Below are positions 1 through 4,361 of a stretch of DNA of 5,168 nt, in pieces; position 1 is the stretch's first letter; every line of letters begins with the position of its first letter. The DNA lies in the NCBI GenBank assembly GCA_002841655.1, contig PHAH01000059.1, positions 1 to 5,168 of the forward strand, written 5' to 3'. The position numbers and the translations under genes are program-made. The notes under the pieces were generated by a model. The model saw only the letters and a program-made list of their open reading frames with translations. It searched no databases and had not been told where the DNA came from. Source of the stretch: Candidatus Falkowbacteria bacterium HGW-Falkowbacteria-2. GTDB taxonomy: Bacteria > Patescibacteriota > Patescibacteriia > Patescibacteriales > UBA12465.

Positions 1-312
1 GATGGCTTCCCTCGCATTCTTTCCCAGGCCGAAATGCTTCGTGGCATTACCACTGAAATCGGTTTAGAAGTGGATGCCTTCTTCTATCTCAATATCTCCC
101 CCGAAGAAGCGCTAAGAAGAATAGAAGACCGCTCCAAGGACGGAGGACGAGAAGATGACAAGGATGCTTCTGCAGTTAAGAACAGAATGGACGTCTTTAA
201 CACCCAATCCACCTCTTTAAAAGAATACTACGGCTCCCGCGGTAAGCTCATTGAGATTAACGGCGAGCTAAGCATTGAAGAAGTTTATGCCGAAATAAAG
301 AAGCACCTGTAA
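1..312 (+). CDS. adk: Adenylate kinase, C-terminal 103 residues (5' end outside the window)
   Basis: Adenylate kinase is a cytoplasmic enzyme that interconverts ATP + AMP and 2 ADP, keeping adenine nucleotides in balance. The frame is open from base 1. It starts with DGFPR, the family signature in the AMP/phosphate-binding region, followed by SQAEML. The core strand VDAFFYLNIS leads to a very short LID (RIEDRSKDGGREDD) that holds the expected arginines and the DD pair. The C-terminal helix region (YYGSRGKLIEINGELSIEEVYAEI) is typical of the family. The LID lacks the roughly 30-residue, often zinc-binding, insertion of long-form bacterial enzymes, so this is the short form, also seen in CPR bacteria and in UMP/CMP kinases. 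The N-terminus with the P-loop is missing. A UMP/CMP kinase cannot be fully excluded. The gene ends with TAA and a hairpin terminator 15 bases later, so it is last in its transcript. Confidence 0.93.
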   Translation, partial: DGFPRILSQAEMLRGITTEIGLEVDAFFYLNISPEEALRRIEDRSKDGGREDDKDASAVKNRMDVFNTQSTSLKEYYGSRGKLIEINGELSIEEVYAEIKKHL

Positions 313-327
313 GCCTAGTTTTATATC

Positions 328-354
328 AAAAGACCTGCATGAAGCAGGTCTTTT
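328..354 (+). terminator. Intrinsic terminator of adk, probably bidirectional
   Basis: A perfect stem GACCTGC (332-338) / GCAGGTC (344-350) has a 5-nt loop and is extended by four A-T pairs (328-331 with 351-354). The T tract on the plus strand follows adk. On the minus strand the same hairpin is followed by TTTT, so it can also end the convergent gene whose stop codon is at 377. Confidence 0.9.
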
Positions 355-376
355 ATTATGGTCAAATTATCGAACT

Positions 377-922
377 TTAAGACTTAACAGGATCCGCTGT
401 ACTTGCCTGGAGGAATAGCAATCCAGAAGCTGAGAACAGGAAGGCAAAGAAGACGGTAACGCCAAATACTTGCACAACGCCCGCATTAAACTCTGGGCGC
501 CAGATTAAGAAGGCGACAACCGGGACTAGGACTTGAGTAGTAGCCATCGCAAACATGGTCCGCGCCATGCCCCGTGATTTGAGGCGTGATAGAATCGCGC
601 CAACTATACCAACCATGATGACAAGGTAAAACAAAACATTAGCCGGATTATTTTCATTGCCAATTAAGCCCACTGCCAGATTGGCCCAGATAAGGAACAA
701 GGAAGAACCAATAGCCCCTGCGACTGCAAAACGATAGATGATGCTTTTTGAGCGGCTTGAAACAAATTCGTAAGTGAGGCCAGCCCCAAGCAAGAGGATG
801 CCAGCGATAATAAAGTCACCCAAACTCCAGACAAACCCACTATTAAACTGCATGGCTAACAATGGAATCATTAATAGAAGGGCAACTGCGATAAAGACGC
901 CAATTACATTTTTTCTTTGCAT
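377..922 (-). CDS. Conserved integral membrane protein of unknown function, six predicted TM helices
   Basis: This 181-residue protein is almost wholly hydrophobic. I place membrane segments at about residues 6-24, 34-53, 63-87, 93-112, 121-141 and 148-172. Basic residues fall in the loops expected inside the cell: N-terminal QRK, SSRSKS at 55-60 and RLKSRGMAR at 113-121. The other loops (FNSGF, GNENNPAN, WRPEFNAG) are neutral or acidic, so both termini should be cytoplasmic. The pieces WSLGDFIIAG, GAGLTYE and IWANLAVGLIG resemble an uncharacterised membrane family that I recall from proteobacteria and Bacteroidetes. No transport or catalytic motif is visible. There is no signal peptide cleavage site and no Shine-Dalgarno; ATG at 922 is chosen because the TM1 helix follows at once and promoter boxes lie just upstream. 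The gene stands alone, convergent with adk. Confidence 0.85.
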   Translation of the reverse strand: MQRKNVIGVFIAVALLLMIPLLAMQFNSGFVWSLGDFIIAGILLLGAGLTYEFVSSRSKSIIYRFAVAGAIGSSLFLIWANLAVGLIGNENNPANVLFYLVIMVGIVGAILSRLKSRGMARTMFAMATTQVLVPVVAFLIWRPEFNAGVVQVFGVTVFFAFLFSASGLLFLQASTADPVKS

Positions 923-924
923 AT

Positions 925-954
925 ATTATATATTATAGAGTTATCATTATAACA
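925..954 (-). promoter_or_regulatory. Promoter of the six-TM protein gene, with three TATAAT boxes
   Basis: Read on the minus strand, TATAAT occurs at 951-946, 937-932 and 930-925. The first has the extended -10 form TGT-TATAAT (954-946) and would start RNA near 939, giving a leader of about 17 nt. The second has a TTAATA hexamer at 960-955 with 17-bp spacing, a weak -35 match, and would start within a few bases of the ATG. No ribosome binding site fits between these boxes and the start codon. The choice between boxes is inferred. Confidence 0.6.
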
Positions 955-958
955 TATT

Positions 959-990
959 AAAAAAGGGCTGCTAGTCGTAACCAGCAACCC
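959..990 (-). terminator. Strong minus-strand intrinsic terminator
   Basis: On the minus strand an 11-bp stem (990-980 with 975-965; nine Watson-Crick pairs and two G-U wobbles) closes a 4-nt loop TACG and is followed directly by six T (964-959). It ends transcription coming from the 1117-1590 gene, or from the possible small RNA just upstream, before the promoter of the next minus-strand gene. Confidence 0.9.
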
Positions 991-1059
991 CTGCATTCAC
1001 CCAACCTCCCGATCTTATGATCGGCCCTCAACTTTAAGTAATAAAACAAACAATAGCAG
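959..1059 (-). ncRNA. Possible intergenic small RNA, about 100 nt
   Basis: The space between two minus-strand genes (923-1116, 194 bases) holds a promoter-like element (1093-1065), a perfect 6-bp hairpin with a 4-nt loop (1024-1019 with 1014-1009) and a strong terminator (990-959). A transcript from about 1059 would be roughly 100 nt. Its first bases (CTGCTA, 1059-1054) are exactly complementary to TAGCAG (973-968) in the 3' arm of the terminator stem, so a competing or closing pairing is possible. I do not recognise it as tmRNA, 6S, SRP or RNase P RNA. It may equally be just the 3' untranslated region of the upstream gene. Confidence 0.35.
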
Positions 1060-1064
1060 TCTAA

Positions 1065-1093
1065 AAACTATCATGGCAATATTATTCTGTCAA
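1065..1093 (-). promoter_or_regulatory. Promoter-like element facing the intergenic hairpins
   Basis: A perfect TTGACA (1093-1088, minus strand) is followed after 17 bp by TAGTTT (1070-1065), a poor -10 hexamer preceded by TG in the extended -10 position. It lies 23 bases past the stop codon of the 1117-1590 gene and points at the hairpin region, not at a protein gene close by. The weak -10 keeps confidence low. Confidence 0.4.
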
Positions 1094-1116
1094 TACGGGT
1101 GAGGATTGATGAGTTA

Positions 1117-1590
1117 TTAAGCAATTTGCGAAAAAATTACCACGTAATTTTTACCATATTTTTTGGCACATTTAGGGCAAGTCGTATACCACATATACTG
1201 CTTGATAACCGTGTTCTTATTCGCCTCGGCCGAGGTCTTGGCATCTGCCATCCATTTCCCCACATCACGGAAGTTGCCTTCATAGACTTTGCTCAGAAAA
1301 CGACCACTGATAATCTCGCTTTCGGCGCCTTCAACCTCCTTATCAACCGCTAATAATAAATTCATCTTCCACTTTGAAACCTGATCGGATAGACATACAT
1401 TATCTGGAACTTGAGCGCCAACTTTTTCCACCTTTTTCATTAGCCGAGTCATTGCCCCACCAAAATTTAGGGGCACATAAAGAAAGCAGCAAACCTTATC
1501 TTTAAGGAATCGCTTTCCCTCCCAGACAATTTCTTTTCCATCCCAAGGCGTGGGATCAAATTTTGGGCAACACTCTTTTTCGTTGTTCAT
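1117..1590 (-). CDS. Conserved protein of unknown function with paired cysteine motifs
   Basis: This is a soluble protein of 157 residues. It begins with a CC pair at 7-8 followed by PKFDPTPWDGKEI, and ends with CPKCAKKYGKNYVV, a CxxC at 138/141. I recall this layout from an uncharacterised family of about 150 residues that is often labelled 'hydrolase'; I see no hydrolase motif (no GxSxG, no metal-hydrolase HxH) and would not use that name. The N- and C-terminal cysteines could together bind a metal, which is a guess. Further cysteines are at 34, 35 and 66. There is no signal peptide or TM helix. ATG at 1590 is supported by a TATAAT box about 28 bases upstream and by conserved residues starting right after it; no Shine-Dalgarno is seen. 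The alpha/beta hydrolase gene lies 98 bases upstream on the same strand, so partial co-transcription is possible. Confidence 0.85.
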   Translation of the reverse strand: MNNEKECCPKFDPTPWDGKEIVWEGKRFLKDKVCCFLYVPLNFGGAMTRLMKKVEKVGAQVPDNVCLSDQVSKWKMNLLLAVDKEVEGAESEIISGRFLSKVYEGNFRDVGKWMADAKTSAEANKNTVIKQYMWYTTCPKCAKKYGKNYVVIFSQIA

Positions 1591-1618
1591 AGATTTAATG
1601 TTTTTAATAGTTACCTAT

Positions 1619-1624
1619 ATTATA
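1619..1624 (-). promoter_or_regulatory. -10 box of the cysteine-motif protein gene
   Basis: A perfect TATAAT on the minus strand would start RNA near 1612, leaving a leader of about 22 nt with no Shine-Dalgarno. The -35 position at 17-bp spacing (TTTTAT, 1647-1642) is a poor match. Confidence 0.5.
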
Positions 1625-1688
1625 CACATTATTAAATATACATAAAACCTACTGGAACGTCTCCGGGCAATAAAAAAATTTAATAAAT

Positions 1689-2840
1689 CTATTGAATATC
1701 AGAAAGCTTATTTGTTCCGGGTAGCACATCCTCCTGTAAAATCCTTAATGCTTTCTCAGGCTCTTCAAATATCGGGCTGTGAGCCGAATTTTCAAAGGTA
1801 TAAAAACCCTTCACTGGTGCACTAAGTTTATTAAAGTATTTTTTTGCCAAAGGGTAAGCACATGTATAATCATGCTCACCCTCAAAAAAATACACTGGAA
1901 TATCAAGTTTTGTCACCAGCTGGGTCAAGTCCGTTGATTGCATTTTATCCCATAGACCTAAGCTAACAGAACGGGAAATTATTTTGCCACGCCACAGATT
2001 GAACTTTTCGCTCAATGTATATTCACGAAAACGCCATGATGGCAAAAAAATTCCAGTAATAACTGATTTCATTCCATGTGTCGTGCCAATGCCCGCTTTA
2101 TGCATATATTCATCGCGCAAAGAATTATATGCACTGGGCAAAGGGGCTGTAATAGTAGGTGGCGCAGCTTCAAGTTTTCTCACCATGCCGGTGTTGCCAT
2201 TTTTTTTAAAAAAATCGAGCGCATATTCGTAAGCTAATTGCTCTGATTTAATCTGATTTGAAACCTGCCCCATGCCGACATAAGCGTAGTACAGCTCAGG
2301 TGCACGCACTGCAGCTTGAATACCGATATAGCTACCCCAGGAATGTGCCATCAAGTAGATTTTTTCCTTATTAAAACGATTGCGCAAATAATTGGTCACA
2401 GATAGTGTATCCAAGACGAACTGCTCTTCATTCATTGTTTCAGCGGGAATATCTGAACTATAAGAAAGACCCGCTCCCCGCTGTTCCCACCAAACTACTG
2501 TAAATCGATCTTCAAGTCCCGTGGGATAAGTTTGGGTGAGCCAATACTCAGGCATGCCCGGTCCGCCATGTACAAAAAGTAGCACGGGATTATTGGTGTC
2601 TTTACTCTTGATAAACATCCCCTGCTTTACGCCATTAATATCAACAAGAATTTTTTCGGACAAACTGCCCGCCAACGGATTGCCGTCCGCATCCAAGAAT
2701 GGCTTGGGCTTACCATCGCTCCATGTAAACATAAGACCTAAAATAATAAAGACACTAATTAAAAAGCTATAGATAATAATCAACAGGACGCGTCCTGTTG
2801 TCTGAGAGCATAATTTAATCGAAAATTGTTCTGTCTTCAT
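1689..2840 (-). CDS. Membrane-anchored alpha/beta hydrolase, proline iminopeptidase-like
   Basis: This is a 383-residue serine hydrolase. An N-terminal hydrophobic helix (about 17-39) after a short basic start looks like an uncleaved anchor; the orientation that puts the enzyme outside the cytoplasm is inferred. HGGPG at 91-95 is the oxyanion-hole motif typical of prolyl aminopeptidase-type hydrolases, followed by WWEQRGAGLSY at 117-127. The nucleophile elbow is AHSWGS with Ser167; the usual first glycine of GxSxG is alanine here. Asp324 (GEHD) and His354 (NSAHS) sit where the acid and base of the triad are expected, with a helical cap region between about 190 and 310. The substrate is unknown; an aminopeptidase, esterase or lactonase role is possible. 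As far as I recall, close relatives occur in Firmicutes, which would fit transfer. The start at 2840 is supported by an extended -10 box 37 bases upstream. I find no convincing terminator after the TAG stop. Confidence 0.92.
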   Translation of the reverse strand: MKTEQFSIKLCSQTTGRVLLIIIYSFLISVFIILGLMFTWSDGKPKPFLDADGNPLAGSLSEKILVDINGVKQGMFIKSKDTNNPVLLFVHGGPGMPEYWLTQTYPTGLEDRFTVVWWEQRGAGLSYSSDIPAETMNEEQFVLDTLSVTNYLRNRFNKEKIYLMAHSWGSYIGIQAAVRAPELYYAYVGMGQVSNQIKSEQLAYEYALDFFKKNGNTGMVRKLEAAPPTITAPLPSAYNSLRDEYMHKAGIGTTHGMKSVITGIFLPSWRFREYTLSEKFNLWRGKIISRSVSLGLWDKMQSTDLTQLVTKLDIPVYFFEGEHDYTCAYPLAKKYFNKLSAPVKGFYTFENSAHSPIFEEPEKALRILQEDVLPGTNKLSDIQ

Positions 2841-2876
2841 GAAACTACTTATTCTATTTAACAGCTCTATTCATTA

Positions 2877-2885
2877 ATTATATCA
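2877..2885 (-). promoter_or_regulatory. Extended -10 promoter of the alpha/beta hydrolase gene
   Basis: TGA-TATAAT on the minus strand (2885-2877) is a perfect extended -10. No -35 matches at 17 bp; TTGAGA (2908-2903) lies 20 bp away, which is too far for normal use. RNA would start near 2870, leaving a leader of about 30 nt without a Shine-Dalgarno. Confidence 0.6.
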
Positions 2886-2917
2886 CAATTCCCTCCGGAT
2901 GCTCTCAAAGTTAAAAT

Positions 2918-2945
2918 AAAAAAATAACCCTAATTTTAGGGTTAT
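2918..2945 (-). terminator. Intrinsic terminator of the GNAT gene
   Basis: A perfect 8-bp stem (2924-2931 with 2938-2945, core ACCCT/AGGGT) with a 6-nt loop is followed on the minus strand by a run of T (2924-2918). It lies about 40 bases after the GNAT stop codon and separates that gene from the hydrolase promoter downstream. Confidence 0.88.
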
Positions 2946-2983
2946 CTATAAAAGTGCAGAGAGGGTGAGGCCTAGCCGGACGA

Positions 2984-3385
2984 TTATTTAAGCCGCATAC
3001 CTGTATCAACTAGTTCAAAGCCAAATTTATTGTAGAAAGGGATTAGAAAAGCTTTATTCTCTGGCTCAACGAATAAGTTGATATAGCTAAATTTCTTTTC
3101 CTCGGTAAACGCTAATAGATTATTCATTATCATTTTTCCTATTCCTTTGCCCTGATAATCTTTATGCACAACAATATCATATAACATGCACATGACCCCA
3201 TCTTCAACGATTCTGCCCATGCCAATCAACTTACTATCATCGAAAACGCTATAAACAAAAGATGACTTATCTAAAGTCTCGCGCCATTTCTCCTCTCCTC
3301 TTTTATTGCGCCAGCCAACGGAAAATCTGAGGTCATTAATTTGGTCCCAATTTAAATCCTTATTTGTAGATTCTGTCAGTTTCAT
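2984..3385 (-). CDS. GNAT-family N-acetyltransferase
   Basis: This 133-residue cytoplasmic protein would transfer an acetyl group from acetyl-CoA to an amine; the acceptor is unknown. The N-terminal part carries LRFSVGW at about 19-25. The beta strands FVYSVFDDSKLIGMGRIVEDG (about 43-63) lead to motif A, YDIVVHKDYQGKGIGKMIM (69-87), where QGKGIG is the pyrophosphate-binding loop. The C-terminal FYNKFGFE matches motif B of the fold, and the length is normal for a single GNAT domain. The open frame extends nine codons upstream to an ATG at 3412, but that ATG lies upstream of an extended -10 box (3401-3393) and its extra codons run through the box. I therefore start at 3385, where MKLTES begins. 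There is no Shine-Dalgarno; the transcript is probably leaderless. The gene looks more AT-rich than adk and recG. Confidence 0.92.
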   Translation of the reverse strand: MKLTESTNKDLNWDQINDLRFSVGWRNKRGEEKWRETLDKSSFVYSVFDDSKLIGMGRIVEDGVMCMLYDIVVHKDYQGKGIGKMIMNNLLAFTEEKKFSYINLFVEPENKAFLIPFYNKFGFELVDTGMRLK

Positions 3386-3392
3386 ATATAAA

Positions 3393-3420
3393 ATTATAAC
3401 ACATCGCCCCATATTTCAAA
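3393..3420 (-). promoter_or_regulatory. Extended -10 promoter of the GNAT gene, probably leaderless
   Basis: TGT-TATAAT (3401-3393, minus strand) is a perfect extended -10. Only seven bases separate it from the ATG at 3385, so RNA should start at or one base before the start codon. Upstream, TTGAAA (3419-3414) is a good -35 but at a short 15-bp spacing; TTTGAA (3420-3415) gives 16 bp. This element decides the start codon of the gene. Confidence 0.65.
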
Positions 3421-3430
3421 CATACCTATC

Positions 3431-3458
3431 AAAAATAGCCCCTTTCAGAGCTATTTTT
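3431..3458 (-). terminator. Intrinsic terminator of tRNA-Ser
   Basis: A perfect 9-bp stem (3431-3439 with 3450-3458, AAAAATAGC/GCTATTTTT) with a 10-nt loop places TTTTT at the end of the minus-strand arm, eight bases after the tRNA. It is symmetric and could also act on the plus strand, but no plus-strand gene runs into it. It separates the tRNA from the GNAT promoter. Confidence 0.82.
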
Positions 3459-3465
3459 CAATCTG

Positions 3466-3554
3466 CGGAGAGGCGGGGATTCGAACCCCGGATACGCTGT
3501 TACACGTATAACAGGTTAGCAACCTGCCGCTTTCAGCCGCTCAGCCACCTCTCC
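3466..3554 (-). tRNA. tRNA-Ser, anticodon GCU
   Basis: This is an 89-nt class II tRNA. The acceptor stem GGAGAGG (3554-3548) pairs with CCTCTCC (3473-3467) and the discriminator G is at 3466, as usual for serine. The anticodon stem GCAGG/CCTGT closes the loop TTGCTAA, with anticodon GCT at 3520-3518, reading AGC and AGU. The long variable arm has a 5-bp stem ATACG/CGTAT (3509-3505 with 3496-3492), and the T arm is CGGGG-TTCGAAT-CCCCG. CCA is not encoded and must be added by nucleotidyltransferase. Confidence 0.97.
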
Positions 3555-3565
3555 AAAACTATTAA

Positions 3566-3571
3566 ATTATA
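3566..3571 (-). promoter_or_regulatory. -10 box of tRNA-Ser
   Basis: A perfect TATAAT on the minus strand lies 11 bases before the mature tRNA 5' end, so RNA would start within about five bases of it. The hexamer at 17-bp spacing (TATTTG, 3594-3589) is a poor -35. Confidence 0.5.
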
Positions 3572-3635
3572 CTTCTCTTTCAGGACACCAAATAGAATCA
3601 GCGCCTCCCATATTATTCTAATATTTTAGAATTTA

Positions 3636-3644
3636 TGTTACAAT
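3636..3644 (+). promoter_or_regulatory. Extended -10 promoter of the two-TM protein gene
   Basis: TGT-TACAAT is an extended -10 with one mismatch in the hexamer. TTCTAA at 3616-3621 is a weak -35 at 17 bp. RNA would start near 3651, leaving a leader of about 30 nt that contains no Shine-Dalgarno. Confidence 0.5.
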
Positions 3645-3680
3645 CACTATATAAAATCTCATCCCCATTGTCAAACAAAT

Positions 3681-4205
3681 ATGCCTGAAACCAACAATAA
3701 CGTGAATTTCATTGAATGGCAAGTGCCAGAGTATAAAAAGCCGGAAAGAAGCCGCAACTGGTACATCGGCGCTGCCGTTTTTGTCTTCATTTGCCTATTC
3801 TTCTCTTTCTTTACGATTGCAAACTGGAGTATTGTTTTCCTTGGCGCCAACTCCAATTTCCTCTTTGCCCTCATTATCTTCATTTCAATGGCAATTATGG
3901 TGGTAAATGATGGTCGTGACCCAAAGATGGTGACGATTAAGCTCGGCCCAGAAGGGATTCATATTGGTCGCCGTTTTCATGACTATGACGAAATCAAACA
4001 ATTCTGTGTGTTATATAAACCGCGTCAAAGTGTCAAAAACCTGTACCTCGAATTTTCAAATAAAATGATGCCGCGCCTGTCTATTCCTTTGCGCCGACAG
4101 GACCCGCTCACCGTTCGCAACTACTTAGTCCGATACCTAAATGAGGATTTAGACCGTATTTCCCCGCCTTTATCGGAAGAGTTGACGAAATTACTAAGGC
4201 TATAG
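3681..4205 (+). CDS. Two-TM membrane protein with charged C-terminal domain, unknown function
   Basis: This is a 174-residue protein. A short polar head (NFIEWQVPEYKKPERSRNWY, about 9-28) precedes two membrane helices at about 28-47 and 54-75. The C-terminal soluble part (about 80-174) has alternating strands (MVTIKLGPEGIHIGRRFHDYDEI, NLYLEFSN, MPRLSIPLRRQD) and ends in helices with LSEELTKLL. This layout, including the W-x-x-PEY head and the closing PLSEEL motif, resembles a small membrane protein that I recall as widespread in CPR genomes and that lacks an assigned role. The beta-rich tail could be a PH-like domain, which is a guess. By the positive-inside rule both ends should face the cytoplasm. 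ATG at 3681 is the first start after the promoter. tRNA-Arg follows 32 bases after the stop, and its likely -35 lies inside the last codons of this gene. Confidence 0.85.
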   Translation: MPETNNNVNFIEWQVPEYKKPERSRNWYIGAAVFVFICLFFSFFTIANWSIVFLGANSNFLFALIIFISMAIMVVNDGRDPKMVTIKLGPEGIHIGRRFHDYDEIKQFCVLYKPRQSVKNLYLEFSNKMMPRLSIPLRRQDPLTVRNYLVRYLNEDLDRISPPLSEELTKLLRL

Positions 4206-4227
4206 TATAATTCGCCTATCGTATAAT
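4182..4227 (+). promoter_or_regulatory. Promoter of tRNA-Arg, overlapping the end of the upstream gene
   Basis: TTGACG (4182-4187) and TATAAT (4206-4211) are 18 bp apart, the best-matching -35/-10 pair in the window. A second TATAAT at 4222-4227, in a near repeat (TATAATTCG then TATAATTTCG), lies ten bases before the tRNA. The first would start RNA near 4218, leaving about 20 nt for RNase P to remove; the second would start within a few bases of the mature end. Confidence 0.75.
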
Positions 4228-4237
4228 TTCGATTATA

Positions 4238-4309
4238 GCCCTTATAGTTTAATGGATAGAACGCAAGATTGCGGATCTTGTAATCCAGGTTCGATTCCTG
4301 GTGGGGGCA
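4238..4309 (+). tRNA. tRNA-Arg, anticodon GCG
   Basis: This is a 72-nt tRNA. The acceptor GCCCTTA (4238-4244) pairs with TGGGGGC (4302-4308) with two G-U pairs, and discriminator A is at 4309. The D stem is GTTT/GAAC with GG in the loop. The anticodon stem CAAGA/TCTTG closes TTGCGGA, with anticodon GCG at 4271-4273, reading CGC and CGU. The T arm is CCAGG-TTCGATT-CCTGG. CCA is not encoded. Most bacteria read these codons with anticodon ACG after A34-to-inosine editing by TadA; a G34 version needs no editing. Confidence 0.95.
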
Positions 4310-4324
4310 CATCAATTGATTAAT

Positions 4325-4355
4325 AAATAGGCGCTTCATTGGCGCTTATTTTTTT
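4325..4355 (+). terminator. Intrinsic terminator after tRNA-Arg
   Basis: A 10-bp stem (4325-4334 with 4342-4351; core GCGC/GCGC, one G-U pair) has a 7-nt loop and a run of seven T (4349-4355). It ends six bases before the recG start codon. Confidence 0.9.
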
Positions 4356-4361
4356 AAAACC

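Noticed and set aside
961..1030. tRNA-like look of the minus-strand intergenic hairpins (CCGAT stem around CATAAG, and GGTTACGA resembling a T loop)
   Set aside because: The supposed anticodon loop has six rather than seven bases, no acceptor or D stem can be formed, and the T-loop match is imperfect. It is better explained as a hairpin plus terminator.
1099..1353. Plus-strand reading frame opposite the cysteine-motif protein
   Set aside because: It is a shadow of the minus-strand gene, with no family resemblance and no promoter of its own.
1650..1688. Possible terminator of the alpha/beta hydrolase gene
   Set aside because: There is a minus-strand T run at about 1679-1673 but no GC-bearing stem before it. 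Only weak AT pairing can be drawn, so I do not annotate one.
2950..2983. GC-rich stretch GAGGCCTAGCCGG after the GNAT stop, considered as a tRNA remnant or att site
   Set aside because: It is too short, and no cloverleaf or direct repeat elsewhere in the window supports it.
3386..3412. Longer GNAT start at 3412 (MGRCVIILY extension)
   Set aside because: These bases contain the extended -10 promoter, and the extension does not look like part of the GNAT fold. The ATG at 3385 is preferred.
3306..3629. Plus-strand reading frame of 107 codons over the tRNA-Ser
   Set aside because: It is antisense to the GNAT gene and the tRNA. RRGFEPRIR is the usual artefact of translating a reversed tRNA.
3671..3906. 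Overlapping short frames on both strands inside the two-TM protein gene
   Set aside because: They have low-complexity, arginine- or serine-rich sequences with no conserved motif. The 3681-4205 frame explains the region fully.
4121..4339. Minus-strand reading frame of 72 codons over the tRNA-Arg
   Set aside because: It is antisense to the tRNA and to the end of the two-TM protein gene. The peptide (HQESNLDY) is the typical false translation of a reversed tRNA.
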